From contig CP013997.1 of NCBI GenBank assembly GCA_001534745.1, forward strand, positions 2,666,001-2,730,000: a stretch of 64,000 bases of DNA, read 5' to 3'. The stretch is from Pseudomonas monteilii (GTDB lineage: Bacteria > Pseudomonadota > Gammaproteobacteria > Pseudomonadales > Pseudomonadaceae). Below, one piece after another: positions 8,146-22,400 of the stretch. The notes below the pieces were generated by a model. That model searched no databases. It was given only the letters and a program-made list of their open reading frames with translations, and was not told the origin of the DNA. Numbering within the stretch: position 1 is the first letter of the stretch; each line of letters starts with the position of its first letter. A program made the position numbers and the translations under genes.

Positions 8146-10356
8146 TCAGGCGGGCTTCATGATCAACACGCCCAAGGGCGGCAATTGCAGGGTCAGCGAC
8201 AACGGCTGGCCATGGGCAGGCACCGGTTCGCTGCCCACGGTGCCGAAGTTGCCGATGTTGGAGCCGGCGTACCCCTCGGCATCGCTGTTGAGCACTTCCT
8301 GCCATTGCGCGCCGAAAGGCACCCCGATACGGTAGCCCTCACGTGGCACCGGTGTGAAGTTGGCTACCACCAGAACCGGCTGCCCCTCGCTGCTCCACCG
8401 CAGCCAGGCGAACACGCTGTTGCGCGCATCGTCCCCCACCAGCCACTGGAACCCTTGAGGCTTGCCGTCCTGCTCATGCAGCGCCGGCAGTTCGCGGTAC
8501 AGACGGTTGAGGTCGCTCACCAGGCTTTTCACGCCCTGATGGTCGGACTGTTGCAGCAGGTACCAGTCCAGCTGGTTGTCGTGGTTCCACTCGCGCCACT
8601 GTCCGAATTCACAGCCCATGAACAGCAGTTTCTTGCCCGGGTGCGTCCACATGTAGGTGAGGTACGCCCGCAGGTTGGCGAACTTCTGCCAGCGATCGCC
8701 CGGCATCTTGTCGATCAGCGAATGCTTGCCGTGCACCACTTCATCGTGGGAAATCGGCAGGACGAACTGCTCGGAGAACGCATAGTGCAGGCTGAAGCTC
8801 AGCTCGTTGTGATGGTAGGGCCGGTAGATCGAATCGTTCTGGATATAGTGCAGCGAATCGTGCATCCAGCCCATGTTCCACTTGTACGAGAAGCCCAGGC
8901 CACCTTCTTGCGTTGGCGCACTGACGCCTGGCCAGGCGGTGGATTCCTCGGCGATGATCAGGGCACCGGGAGCCTCGTACTCGACGACGCCATTGAGGTG
9001 ACGCAGGAAGTCGATCGCCTCGAGGTTCTCGCGACCGCCGTAGCGGTTCGGCACCCACTCGCCATGCTTGCGCGAATAGTCGCGGTACAGCATCGACGCC
9101 ACGGCGTCGACCCGCAGGCCGTCGATGTGGAAGTGCTTGAGCCAGTGCAGCGCCGACGCCATCATGAAGCCGCGGACCTCGTTGCGCCCCAGGTTGTAGA
9201 TCAGCGTGTTCCAATCCTGGTGGTAGCCCTCGAACGGGTTGTCGTACTCATAGAGGGCCGTACCGTCGAACTGGGCCAGACCATGTTCGTCGGTAGGGAA
9301 ATGCGCCGGCACCCAGTCGAGCAGCACGCCGATCTCGGCCTGGTGGCAGGCGTCGATGAAGGCTGCGAAATCTTCCGGCGAGCCGTAACGTGAGGTCGGT
9401 GCGAACATCGACAGGGGCTGGTAACCCCAGGAGCCGCCGAAGGGGTGCTCCATGATCGGCAACAGTTCGATGTGGGTGAAGCCGAGTTCCTTGACATAGG
9501 GCACCAGGCTCTCGGCCAGTTCGCGCCAGTTGTAGAATCCTGCGACATCCCCCGCTTCGTCCAGCTTGCAGCGCCAGGAGCCTGCGTGCAGCTCGTAGAT
9601 GGACAGCGGCTGGTCCAGCCCGTGTCGCTGGCTGCGCTGCTCCATCCACGCCTGGTCTTGCCACTCATGCCCGAGCGGCCCTGCGACCTTGGACGATGTG
9701 CTGGGTGGCAGCTCGGTGGCGCGGGCCAAGGGGTCGGCCTTGAGCGGCAGCACACCGTTCTTGCCGAGCACTTCGAACTTGTAGGTTTCACCCACGCCCA
9801 GCCGGGGAACGAACAGCTCCCAGACGCCGGCCTCGTGGCGAAGGCGCATCGGGTGACGGCGCCCGTCCCAGCTGTTGAAGTCACCGACTACCGAAACGCG
9901 GCGGGCATTGGGCGCCCAGACCGAGAAACAGACCCCGTCCACGCCATCGACCTGGGTCGGTTGCGCACCGAAGCGGCCCGACAGATCGCGGTGGTTGCCT
10001 TCGGCGAACAGGTACATGTCCATGTCGCCCAGTTGCGGACCGAAGCTGTAGGGGTCTTCGGTCACTTGCTCGCCGCTGGCCCAGCTGATGCGCAGCTGAT
10101 AGGCCTGCTCGTGTTCCAGGTGTGCGAAGAACAGCCCGGGCAACGTGGCCTGGTGCATGTCGGCCAGCACACGACCATCGTCGCGCGCGATGACCTGAGC
10201 CCTCAAGGCGTTGGGCAGAAACGCGCGGACCCAGGTACCACCCGCGCCATCACCGTGCGGCCCCAATACCGAGAACGGGTTGGCGTGCTCGGCGCGGGCC
10301 AGGGCATCGAGGTCCCGTCGCCCTAGGCCGCCGTTGTCGCGCGTACTTGCATTCAT
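8146..10356 (-). CDS. glgB: 1,4-alpha-glucan branching enzyme
   Basis: A 736-residue GH13 branching enzyme that makes alpha-1,6 branches in glycogen-like glucan. In order: N-terminal beta-sandwich, CBM48 domain ([18 protein letters not shown]), catalytic barrel with the nucleophile Asp in [11 protein letters not shown] (about 413), the acid Glu in [12 protein letters not shown] (about 468) and the conserved [11 protein letters not shown], then an all-beta C-terminal domain. The ATG directly follows the treS stop (TAA-ATG, no gap), so it is translationally coupled and last in the glgE-treS-glgB operon. Confidence 0.97.
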   Translation of the reverse strand: MNASTRDNGGLGRRDLDALARAEHANPFSVLGPHGDGAGGTWVRAFLPNALRAQVIARDDGRVLADMHQATLPGLFFAHLEHEQAYQLRISWASGEQVTEDPYSFGPQLGDMDMYLFAEGNHRDLSGRFGAQPTQVDGVDGVCFSVWAPNARRVSVVGDFNSWDGRRHPMRLRHEAGVWELFVPRLGVGETYKFEVLGKNGVLPLKADPLARATELPPSTSSKVAGPLGHEWQDQAWMEQRSQRHGLDQPLSIYELHAGSWRCKLDEAGDVAGFYNWRELAESLVPYVKELGFTHIELLPIMEHPFGGSWGYQPLSMFAPTSRYGSPEDFAAFIDACHQAEIGVLLDWVPAHFPTDEHGLAQFDGTALYEYDNPFEGYHQDWNTLIYNLGRNEVRGFMMASALHWLKHFHIDGLRVDAVASMLYRDYSRKHGEWVPNRYGGRENLEAIDFLRHLNGVVEYEAPGALIIAEESTAWPGVSAPTQEGGLGFSYKWNMGWMHDSLHYIQNDSIYRPYHHNELSFSLHYAFSEQFVLPISHDEVVHGKHSLIDKMPGDRWQKFANLRAYLTYMWTHPGKKLLFMGCEFGQWREWNHDNQLDWYLLQQSDHQGVKSLVSDLNRLYRELPALHEQDGKPQGFQWLVGDDARNSVFAWLRWSSEGQPVLVVANFTPVPREGYRIGVPFGAQWQEVLNSDAEGYAGSNIGNFGTVGSEPVPAHGQPLSLTLQLPPLGVLIMKPA

Positions 10357-13671
<3,315 letters not shown>

Positions 13672-13817
13672 GTGCGACTCCTTTCAGTTCCAGGCGGGCC
13701 TCCACGACGGCCCTGTCTCTCGTCCGGTTCGCGGCCCCTGTGGGAACAGGTTTGCCCACGAAACAGACGACGCAAGACCCGGCATCACCCGTGACGGTGA
13801 CCCGGGGGCGTCAGCGC

Positions 13818-15836
13818 TTACGAGGCCTTTTCGATGCGCCAGATCCCGAACGGCTGATACGCCGGGTCGATGCGCATCCACTGCGTCTTGCCGTACCAGG
13901 TCCAGCGATGGCCGTTCATCAGGTCCTCGCCATGGGTCTGGGCGTCGTCATCCAGCCCCAGCTCCCACAAGGGCAGCTCGAAATGCGCTTCCTGGACGTT
14001 GTGCGGGTCCAGGCTGATGGCGATGAGGATGAAGTTGTCCCGCTCCGGCGTGCGCTTGGCAAAATACAGGATGTTGTCGTTCCAGCAGTTGAAGAATGCC
14101 ACGCCCAGGTGTGTCTGCAGGGCACGGTTCTGACGACGGATCCGGTTGAGCTGGGCGATCTCGGCGATGATGTTGCCCGGCTGGGTGTAGTCGCGCGGGC
14201 GGATCTCGTACTTCTCCGAGTCCAGGTATTCTTCCTTGCCTGGCAGCGCCGCGCCTTCGCACAGCTCGAACCCGGAGTACATGCCCCACAGGCCCGACCC
14301 CATGGTCGCCAGCGCAGCCCGGATCAGGAAGCCCGCACGCCCCGAGTGCTGCAGGAAGAACGGGTTGATGTCCGGCGTGTTGACGAAGAAGTTGGGCCGG
14401 TAGCAGTCGCGCCACGGGGCCTCGTTGAGCTCCTCGAAGTAGGTGGTCAGTTCCTTCTTGGTGTTGCGCCAGGTGAAGTAGGTGTAGCTCTGGGCATAAC
14501 CGACCTTGCCCAGGCGCGCCATCATCGCAGGCTTGGTGAAGGCTTCGGCGAGGAACAGCACGTCCGGGTACTGGCTGCGCACATTGGCGATCAGCCATTG
14601 CCAGAACGGCAGCGGCTTGGTGTGCGGGTTGTCGACGCGGAAGGTCTTGACCCCCTCCTCGACCCAGCCGATCACTACGTCGCGCAGAGCCAGCCACAGC
14701 GACGGGACGGCATCGGCGGCGTAGAAGTCGACATTGACGATGTCCTGGTATTTCTTCGGCGGGTTCTCGGCGTAGCGGATAGTGCCGTCCGGGCGCCAGC
14801 TGAACCAACCGGGATGCTCGGTCAGCCACGGGTGGTCCTGGGAGCATTGGATGGCGAAGTCGAGGGCGATTTCCAGGCCATGCTCGGCCGCGGCAGCGAC
14901 CAGGCGCCGGAAGTCCTCGCGCGAGCCTAGCTGTGGGTGAATCGCGTCATGGCCACCGTCGGCACTGCCGATGGCGTACGGGCTGCCCGGATCGTCCGGG
15001 CCGGCATGCAGCGAGTTGTTCGGACCTTTACGGTGCTGACGCCCGATCGGATGTATGGGCGGGAAGTACAGCACGTCGAAGCCCATGTCACGGATCATCG
15101 GCAGGCGCGAGTGCACGTCGTTGAAGGTGCCGTGGCGCGCCTTGTCGTCGGTGATCGAGCGTGGGAAGAGCTCGTACCAGCTGGCGAACAACGCCGCCTC
15201 GCGGTCCACGTCGACGGCGAATTCGATACTGCGGGTCAGGTAGGTGCGGTGTTCGGCCTGGTGCATGAGGCGAGCGGTGTCCGGGGACAGCAACGTCGTC
15301 ACCTGATCATCGATCGATTGATGGGCCAGCCCCTGCTGCAAGGTGTCCAGCTGCTCGCGCAGTGCGCCTTCGGTGCGTTCGATGCCCTTGCCCAGCAGCA
15401 GACGCCCTTCTTCGAGCTCCAGCTTGACCTCGACGCCGGCATTGAACTTCTTGCCCAGGTCGTAGCAGAACGTGGCATACGGGTCGATCCACGTCTCGAT
15501 GCTGTAGAGGTGCGGCCCCAACTCGCCGGGCGTGAACTGCGCCAGCCACAGGTCGTTGCCGGCCGACTCCATGGGCACGCAGTGCCAGACCCGACTGTTG
15601 GCCTGACGCCAGTTGAGCATCACGGCCAACTGATCGTGACCGTCACAGTAGACCTTGGCCGACACGTCGACCGGCTGGCCGCGCACGGCCTTGGTGGCGA
15701 AGGTACCGCCATCGAGGGACGGCTGGACGTCCTCGATCACGATCCGCGGGGCCAGCAGCGCCTGGGACAGGCTGACGGCCTGGTCCGGGTGATCATTCGC
15801 CATGGGCACGCTCTCAAAGGGCTCATTACGTGACAT
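13818..15836 (-). CDS. glgE: Alpha-1,4-glucan:maltose-1-phosphate maltosyltransferase
   Basis: A 672-residue GH13_3 enzyme that extends alpha-1,4 glucan by transferring maltose from maltose-1-phosphate. The N-terminal beta domain (DVQPSLDGGTFATKAVRGQ) precedes the barrel; the nucleophile is the Asp of VKTFRVDNPHTKPLPFW (about 401) and the acid is the Glu of LFLAEAFTKP (about 425). The IHPIGRQHRKGPNN segment is typical of GlgE. The ATG at 15836 has an AAGG at short distance; an internal ATG 11 codons on is a possible alternative. First gene of the operon; the upstream 140 bases face a divergent small gene. Confidence 0.96.
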   Translation of the reverse strand: MSRNEPFESVPMANDHPDQAVSLSQALLAPRIVIEDVQPSLDGGTFATKAVRGQPVDVSAKVYCDGHDQLAVMLNWRQANSRVWHCVPMESAGNDLWLAQFTPGELGPHLYSIETWIDPYATFCYDLGKKFNAGVEVKLELEEGRLLLGKGIERTEGALREQLDTLQQGLAHQSIDDQVTTLLSPDTARLMHQAEHRTYLTRSIEFAVDVDREAALFASWYELFPRSITDDKARHGTFNDVHSRLPMIRDMGFDVLYFPPIHPIGRQHRKGPNNSLHAGPDDPGSPYAIGSADGGHDAIHPQLGSREDFRRLVAAAAEHGLEIALDFAIQCSQDHPWLTEHPGWFSWRPDGTIRYAENPPKKYQDIVNVDFYAADAVPSLWLALRDVVIGWVEEGVKTFRVDNPHTKPLPFWQWLIANVRSQYPDVLFLAEAFTKPAMMARLGKVGYAQSYTYFTWRNTKKELTTYFEELNEAPWRDCYRPNFFVNTPDINPFFLQHSGRAGFLIRAALATMGSGLWGMYSGFELCEGAALPGKEEYLDSEKYEIRPRDYTQPGNIIAEIAQLNRIRRQNRALQTHLGVAFFNCWNDNILYFAKRTPERDNFILIAISLDPHNVQEAHFELPLWELGLDDDAQTHGEDLMNGHRWTWYGKTQWMRIDPAYQPFGIWRIEKAS

Positions 15837-15977
15837 CGAACCTTGCTCCGTTTAGCTTGGACGGTAAGGGTTCAGAGCAGCACCTGGGGATGGGGTTCAA
15901 TAAAAAACGGAGCGTTTGACCACCGGCGCGTGTCTGAACAGACGCACCCTTCAATCAGCTGTTTGCGAGGCGCGATC

Positions 15978-16145
15978 ATGAACATCCCTACTCCACCGGA
16001 AACCCCTGATCCGAACATCGACGACCCTACGCTCCCCCCACCCGAACCTGAGCGTGAGCCCGACGACCTGCCGACTCAGCCGACCGTTCCGCCCACCGTG
16101 GGTGACCCTCCCAGCCAAGAGCCCCCCGTGCAAGCGCGCGACTAG
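15978..16145 (+). CDS. Small proline-rich acidic protein
   Basis: A 55-residue protein starting MNIPTPPETPDPNIDDP and consisting largely of Pro, Asp, Glu and Thr. It has no signal peptide or hydrophobic segment and is probably disordered. A GAGGCG precedes the ATG at 15978. It lies divergently next to glgE. Composition and ribosome site make it likely real; function unknown. Confidence 0.6.
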   Translation: MNIPTPPETPDPNIDDPTLPPPEPEREPDDLPTQPTVPPTVGDPPSQEPPVQARD

Positions 16146-16442
16146 GTTCATGTGAAAGCCTGGAGGTGCTGGGTACGCTCCTGAGCCCATGAGCGACCCA
16201 AGCCCTCCCAGGCCGACTTTTCTTCTTGTTCGTCACCGCCGCCGAGTTGTTTCGTCATACGCGCAAAGCCATGGCAGCCCGGCGACGACGGTCCCCTGCC
16301 CGCCCCCATCGAACCCCATCCACCTGGCAATTCTGCCAGATGCGGTCCAGTGCACCACGCGTTAAGTTCATGCCAACCGGTCGCCGTGGCTCTCAGTGGA
16401 CACAGCCAGTCGTGCGCCCCTCCCTTGACCAGAGGATCGACC

Positions 16443-19400
16443 ATGACCGAGAACACCACGGTGCCGCATGACGCGCTGCCAACCAGCCAGAAGGATAGCG
16501 CGGCCTACATGAGCCTGTTCCCGGATGCCAGCACGCGCTGTGCTCCCGGCGCACTGCAGGCCAACACTAGCCATGCCGCCTACCTGGTGTACCTCAAGGG
16601 GCTGATAGAAACCTTGGAAGTCCGCGCCGACGTGGCAAGCCCCATCACCCTGCGCACACGGCGGCCTGATCTGCTACGCCTCGAACTGGACGACCATAAC
16701 GCGAAGAAGGCCATACCGAACCTGCGCTTGGTCTTGGGCCTGCTCGAAAGCCGGGCGCGCGAAGCCGTGCCGGAGGGGCAAACCCTGCAACAGGCGGTGA
16801 CCAGCACGGTATACAAGGGCAGCCTTCCCTTCGACACGGCCTGGGAGGCATTCAAAGCCGCTCTGATGTTCAAGCAGCTGCCACTGCTGGATGTGCTTCG
16901 CGCGTCCGACGTGCACCACCCCTCGTTCGTCCTCGATTACCTGACCCACGCGGACCAGCGTGCGGCCATCGCCCTGAGCAGCGGCTTTGCCCCGCAGCTG
17001 CGAACACTGTTGCTGGCCAATCAATCGGCCGATTCGTCCTTGAGCGGCCTGACCACCACCCAGGCGGTGAGCAAGGCGCTGGGGCTGACGCGCAAGGAAC
17101 TGCGTCGTTTATTGGCCGTCAGTGCCGTCGGCGACAGTGCAACCTCCGTGGTGCTCAGCCGCCATGTGTCGGCCGCCGATTACTATTCGGGATCCAGCGA
17201 ACTGTACGGCGCGCAATACCTCAACGACTTCAAGACGCCGTTGTACCTCACCCAGCCCGACGCGAACGTCACGACCGTAGACATCAGCGGCATCACCGAC
17301 GAGCACCTGGGACGGCTGCAGCGCATCGTGCTGATCCAGCGGGCCTTGGCGCTTGAGCCCGAAGAGGCCGATCTGCTGCTGGCGGAGGCGCTTTGGGCAG
17401 AACACGAAGGCGATGAACACCCCATTACCGCAGCCACGCTACGGGCCCTTGGCCTGTTCCGTCATTTGCAACTCAACCACGGTGTCGGTGCCCACCAGTA
17501 CGCAGCCTTCCTGTCGGAAATATCGGTCTACGGCACCCATCGACACCGGCCGTTCTACGACCAGCTGTTCGCCCCGGCCAGCACCGAGGAGCCGTCGGGC
17601 CAGGGTTCGGTATTGCAGCTCGACGGCGGCGAGTTCGACCCCAAGGCCAGCGACGGGCCCGATGCCTTGACCGTCAAGCAGTTGTGCCTGGCCTTCAAGG
17701 TGGATGAAACCGTGCTGCGGGCGGCCTTGGAATGGGTCGTCGACGCACAGGGCCTCAGCCGCCCCGCACGGTCCCTCGAAGTGGTGTCGGCATGCTACAG
17801 GCTGACGGCCCTGCCACGCCTGTTCGGCGTCAAACCCAAGGAAGGGATGCTGCTGCTGGCACTGCTGAATCAGCACGATTCGACTTACAAGACGCAGTTG
17901 GCAGGCATTCCTACCCTTGGCGGTGACCAAGCGCAGGCAGACATCGTGGACGTGATCGTTGGCGTGATGGATACGATGCGCTGGTTCAAGTCACAGCACT
18001 GGGGCGCCGACCAGCTCTACCTGATGCTGCAGTCAGAGGTCTCGGTGTTTCGCCCGCATTGGGAAAGCGTCTGCCTGGACGTACAGCTCGATGCCGACCT
18101 GGAACAACTACAGGGTTGCATCCAAACCGCGCTGCAGCTCGACGACCTGGCAAAAGTGGCGCCGCTGTTGAAATGGGCGGGGCTGGACAATCAGTCTTTC
18201 TATGACAACCTGCGTGCCATCCAGCGCAAACGTGCAGATGAACAACTGGCGCCACAGGCTTGTTTCTCTGATCAGGATATCAATGATTGGGCGCGGCTGG
18301 ACCGCTACAGCACGTTCGTCAAATCAGTGGAACTGAGCACCGGCATGCTCAAGCAGCTGGTCGACGATCCCGCATGGTTCGACCTGTTGGCGGACTCGCA
18401 AGCCGGCCTGCGCGATCTCGACCTGTCGACGGTCTACCTGCTGGGCCGTTACAAAGCGTTGCTGGCAAAGCTGCCTGCAGACAAGAACGAAAGCGACGTC
18501 ATTCAGTACCTGGCGGACGCGAACACGACCGAGGACGGCACTCCACCCGCTGACAAAGCCGCCACTGCATGGACCGTGCTGGAATCGCTGCTGGGCGAGC
18601 CCAAAGCCAGCCTCGCCCAACTGACCGCCCTGGCGCCTCCGACCACCTTGGGGCAAATCGACCGCCTGCTCAGGCTGTTGGAATTGGCACAGCAACATAG
18701 CCTCTCGGTGACTGCGCTGGTCGAGATCGGCCAATTACCTGCGGCCACGGCTGCGGTTTCGTTCGAACAGGTGTCTACCGCACTGCGCCAGAGCTGCACG
18801 GCCACACAGCGCAAGCGATTGGACGAGCAGCTGAGCGTGGCGTGGCGCGATGCGCTGGTGAACTTCATGCTCGCTGAATGGGCGCCTGGCGATGCACAGC
18901 GCAGCGGGGTCACCAGCGTGCAGGCGCTGACCGATTACTTGTTGATCGACGTGAAGGTGTCCTATGAGCCGCGCACCACCCGGATGGTTTCCGCGATCGC
19001 CAGCCTGCAGCGCTACCTGCACCAGGTGTACTCGCGCCAGGAGAACGGCTACCGCCACACCTTGCTGCAAGAGGCAGAACGGGAGGAGTGGAACGAGTTC
19101 GCCAGCCGTTACGAGCATTGGAAGCTGCGCCAGCAGGTGCGCAACGAGCCTCAGAACTTCATCGACCCCACCCGCCGCACCCGCAAGACGAGCGTGTTCA
19201 CGGAGCTCGAAAACCTGCTCGCGCAAGGCAAATGCCAGCCGCAGGACATCCAGACGGCTATGGTGGGTTACTTGAGCACGTTTGAGAAGCTCAGCAACAT
19301 CCAACCCATTTCGGCCTACGCCGACGGCACCTCGCCGCTGCAGGACACCTACCACTTCATCGGCAAGACCAACGTTGAACCCATCGAGTACTACTGGCGC

Positions 19401-22400
19401 ACGCTGGACCTGCGACAGCGCGATCAAGACGGGGCTCCGAGCATGCTCGCCTGGGGGGAATGGGAAAAGATCACGCTCGGGCTTTCCGGCGTCCTCGCAC
19501 GCACGCAACTGTCGACGACGTCGCCCTTGCAATACATTGCAGGCAATCCGCAAACCGATGCCGAAACGGCCGCCGAGCAGACCAAAAGGGAAGCCGCCGA
19601 AGCATTGAAAGCGACTGAAGACACACTGCTCGCGCAAGACGAACGGACCCACATCGAGTTGGTTCGCCCCGTCATCATCGCCGGTCGGCGCTATGTCGTC
19701 TGGGCGGAGTGGGAGACGACCGCCATCGCTTTGGGAGCCAACAACCGAGCCAGTGAGTATTACCCATTGCGGGTGTGTTTCAGCTTCCAGCAAACCGATG
19801 GCGCCTGGAGCGCGCCCAATGAACTGCTGCGGCTAGATGGCCATGATGAGAATGGCCAGTTCGACACCAGCGCCACGTTGAAAAGCCCGGTCGGCGGTTC
19901 GACCTCGAGCAACGCATTCTTGAAAACCAAGGCGTATCAGCCAGGGTTGGCGGTGATGCTCAACAACATGGGCGATCGGGTCAACGATCCTTGGTTGACG
20001 GTCCTGTTGTTCGACAGTGCTAAGGCCGACATACCGTCGATTGAGGACGTCCCTGACTGGAAGAACAAACACGCTTATTTCATCGTCAGCAAAGATCTGC
20101 TACTGCTGGAACACAAAACGCTGGACGCCGTGTCCACGGCCAAGAAGCCTATCGAATCGCGCTTGGTGTCCAATTGGTTGCGGTTTTTCCGCGACCCCCG
20201 TGTGGTGCAGCACCCGTATGTCGGTGCGTTGATGACGTTGGAAGCGACGGAGACAACGCATATCGAATGGAAAGGGCTCACTGAAACTCAAGCCAAAGAC
20301 TATGCCATACGAACGACGCCTGCTTTTAGTTTCAAGACGCTGGTGAATGCAGGTCAGTCCGATGTCAAGATCTGGTTGAATTCTAATCTTGAAATTGAAC
20401 GCATCAAGCAGTACTACATCATAGAGCGTCCTATGCACGGCCCAGTGGCCACATGCAGCGTAGAGCAAATAAAGCGCATCAACAAAACAGGCCCTATAAT
20501 TACTAAAGATTACGATGTTGTTTTCAATATTATATTTCTTGGCTCACATCTGCAGGACGTTGAGTCAATTCAATTGCCATCCCAACCTAGCATTTCCATC
20601 AACAATCCCAGCAAAGGAGAAACTTTAAAATACATCGCAACTCGCTTTGTCGAAATTTATAACGGCTCCGCGTATTCCCTCCCCGAAGTTGCGGTACCGG
20701 AGATCGTCAGGAACAAGCTGCTCAAACTTGGATGCTTTTATGCGCACACAAGAAATACCCGTGAAACATTGACACTACCCCTACGCCCTCATTTTCACAT
20801 GAACGACGTGTCCGTCTCACTTTCCATTGAAACCGCCGATACAAACAGCCCGACGTGGACGTTGTCCACCTCGGAACAGGCGCTGCTGAACGACTTCAAA
20901 CTGGCAAAAATCAAAGCGTTCGCTACCGATTCGCCCGCTGAATTCAGTAAATTCAAAAAAGACCTTCTGAAGAATCGCTCCATTACTGAAACAGCGCTCA
21001 ACTCACTCCTCGATCTCCCCGCCCCTCAAAACGCAACCGGGGCATTCGCGATCGAAGATGCGGTCAACAAAGCTGGCACGTTGAACCGCGCGGATGCCAT
21101 CAACGCCCTTATCGCCCAAGAAGTCGAGGCCTTGAAAAGCAGTGGTGCCGCCCTGCCTGAAGAGATTTCGCTGGAATCGGCGGTCCGTCTACGCCACTTG
21201 CACCCCGCTGCCTGCAGAAAGATCCTGCTCTATATCGACCCCGCCCACACCATGCAGTATGAAAGCACCCTGTCCGTCAAAGGCGACGGGCGTGTGCTGT
21301 TTCGCTGCCCACTGCCCAAGGACCTGCCCAACTACACCTTCAAAGCCACGGTGCATGACACAGACAACAACGAACTTGGCTCGGCCTCTCAGGCGTTCGA
21401 ATGGAAGGAGCAACCGGACGACGTGGTACCCAGCGTGCATATCAGGCGCAACCTGGCGCAGGCACTCTACATCGATTTTGCCGAGGCCAACCGCAAGCTG
21501 GCCGCTCCCTCAGTGCCGCACATACGCTTGAATACGCTGTTCGGCAAGCAACTGGTAGCGCTGGCCACCCAGTCGGTGGAGCGGGCGCTGTCGTGGGAGG
21601 CGCAGTGCCTGCCCGAGCCTGCGCTGGCCTCGACGGACGAACACAGCACCGTCGACTTTCGCAGTGCCAACGGCATGTATTTCTGGGAGCTGTTCTTCCA
21701 CGTGCCCTTCCTGGTGGCGTGGCAATTGCGGCAGAACCGCGAGTACCGCGCGGCCTGGCGCTGGTGCACGCGCCATCTGTTCGACCCCTACCGCACCTGG
21801 GTCCCGGAGGGCAACCATGCACCCCTGTACTGGATGAGCCAACCGCTCAATGCAGCCACAGGGTTCGACGCCAGCCCCGCAGAGAACGACCCCGACCTGC
21901 TGGCCTATGCGACCCCCGAGCGGTACCGCAAAGCGCTGCACCTGTTCGTGGCCGAAAGCTGGCAGCGCCAGGGTGACGACCTTTACCGCCAGTTGACCCG
22001 CGACACACTGATCGAAGCCGCCCTCTGCTACGACAATGCCCTGCGCCTAATCGGTCCGCTGCCCGAACATTTCTCCAGCGCACCGGTGAAGGCGTCGACG
22101 CTCGCCGATGCCCGTCCCAAGGATTTCGTCCCTCCGCTCAACGACAAGCTCGTGGCGCTGCGTGACCTGCTGCGCAATCGGCTGTTCAACCTCCGGCACG
22201 GCCTCACCCTGGATGGCAAACCCGCGCCGGTGCTGCTCGAAACCCAGACCTACAACCCAGCGGGGCTGGGTTACGGCGGCCATGGGCTGGCACAGGGCGG
22301 TGGCCTCAAGATAGCGCGGCCGGTACCGCCCTGCCGTTACAGCGAGGTGCGCAAGAGCGCTGACGCCGCCGTGCTCCAGTTGATCGAGCTTGGGCAAACA

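Noticed and set aside
8185..9393. 402-codon plus-strand frame opposite glgB
   Set aside because: Antisense shadow; glgB motifs are intact on the other strand.
16226..16442. Short frames upstream of the Tc gene
   Set aside because: They run into the Tc coding region in other frames and have no ribosome site or similarity; I see no gene in 16146-16442.
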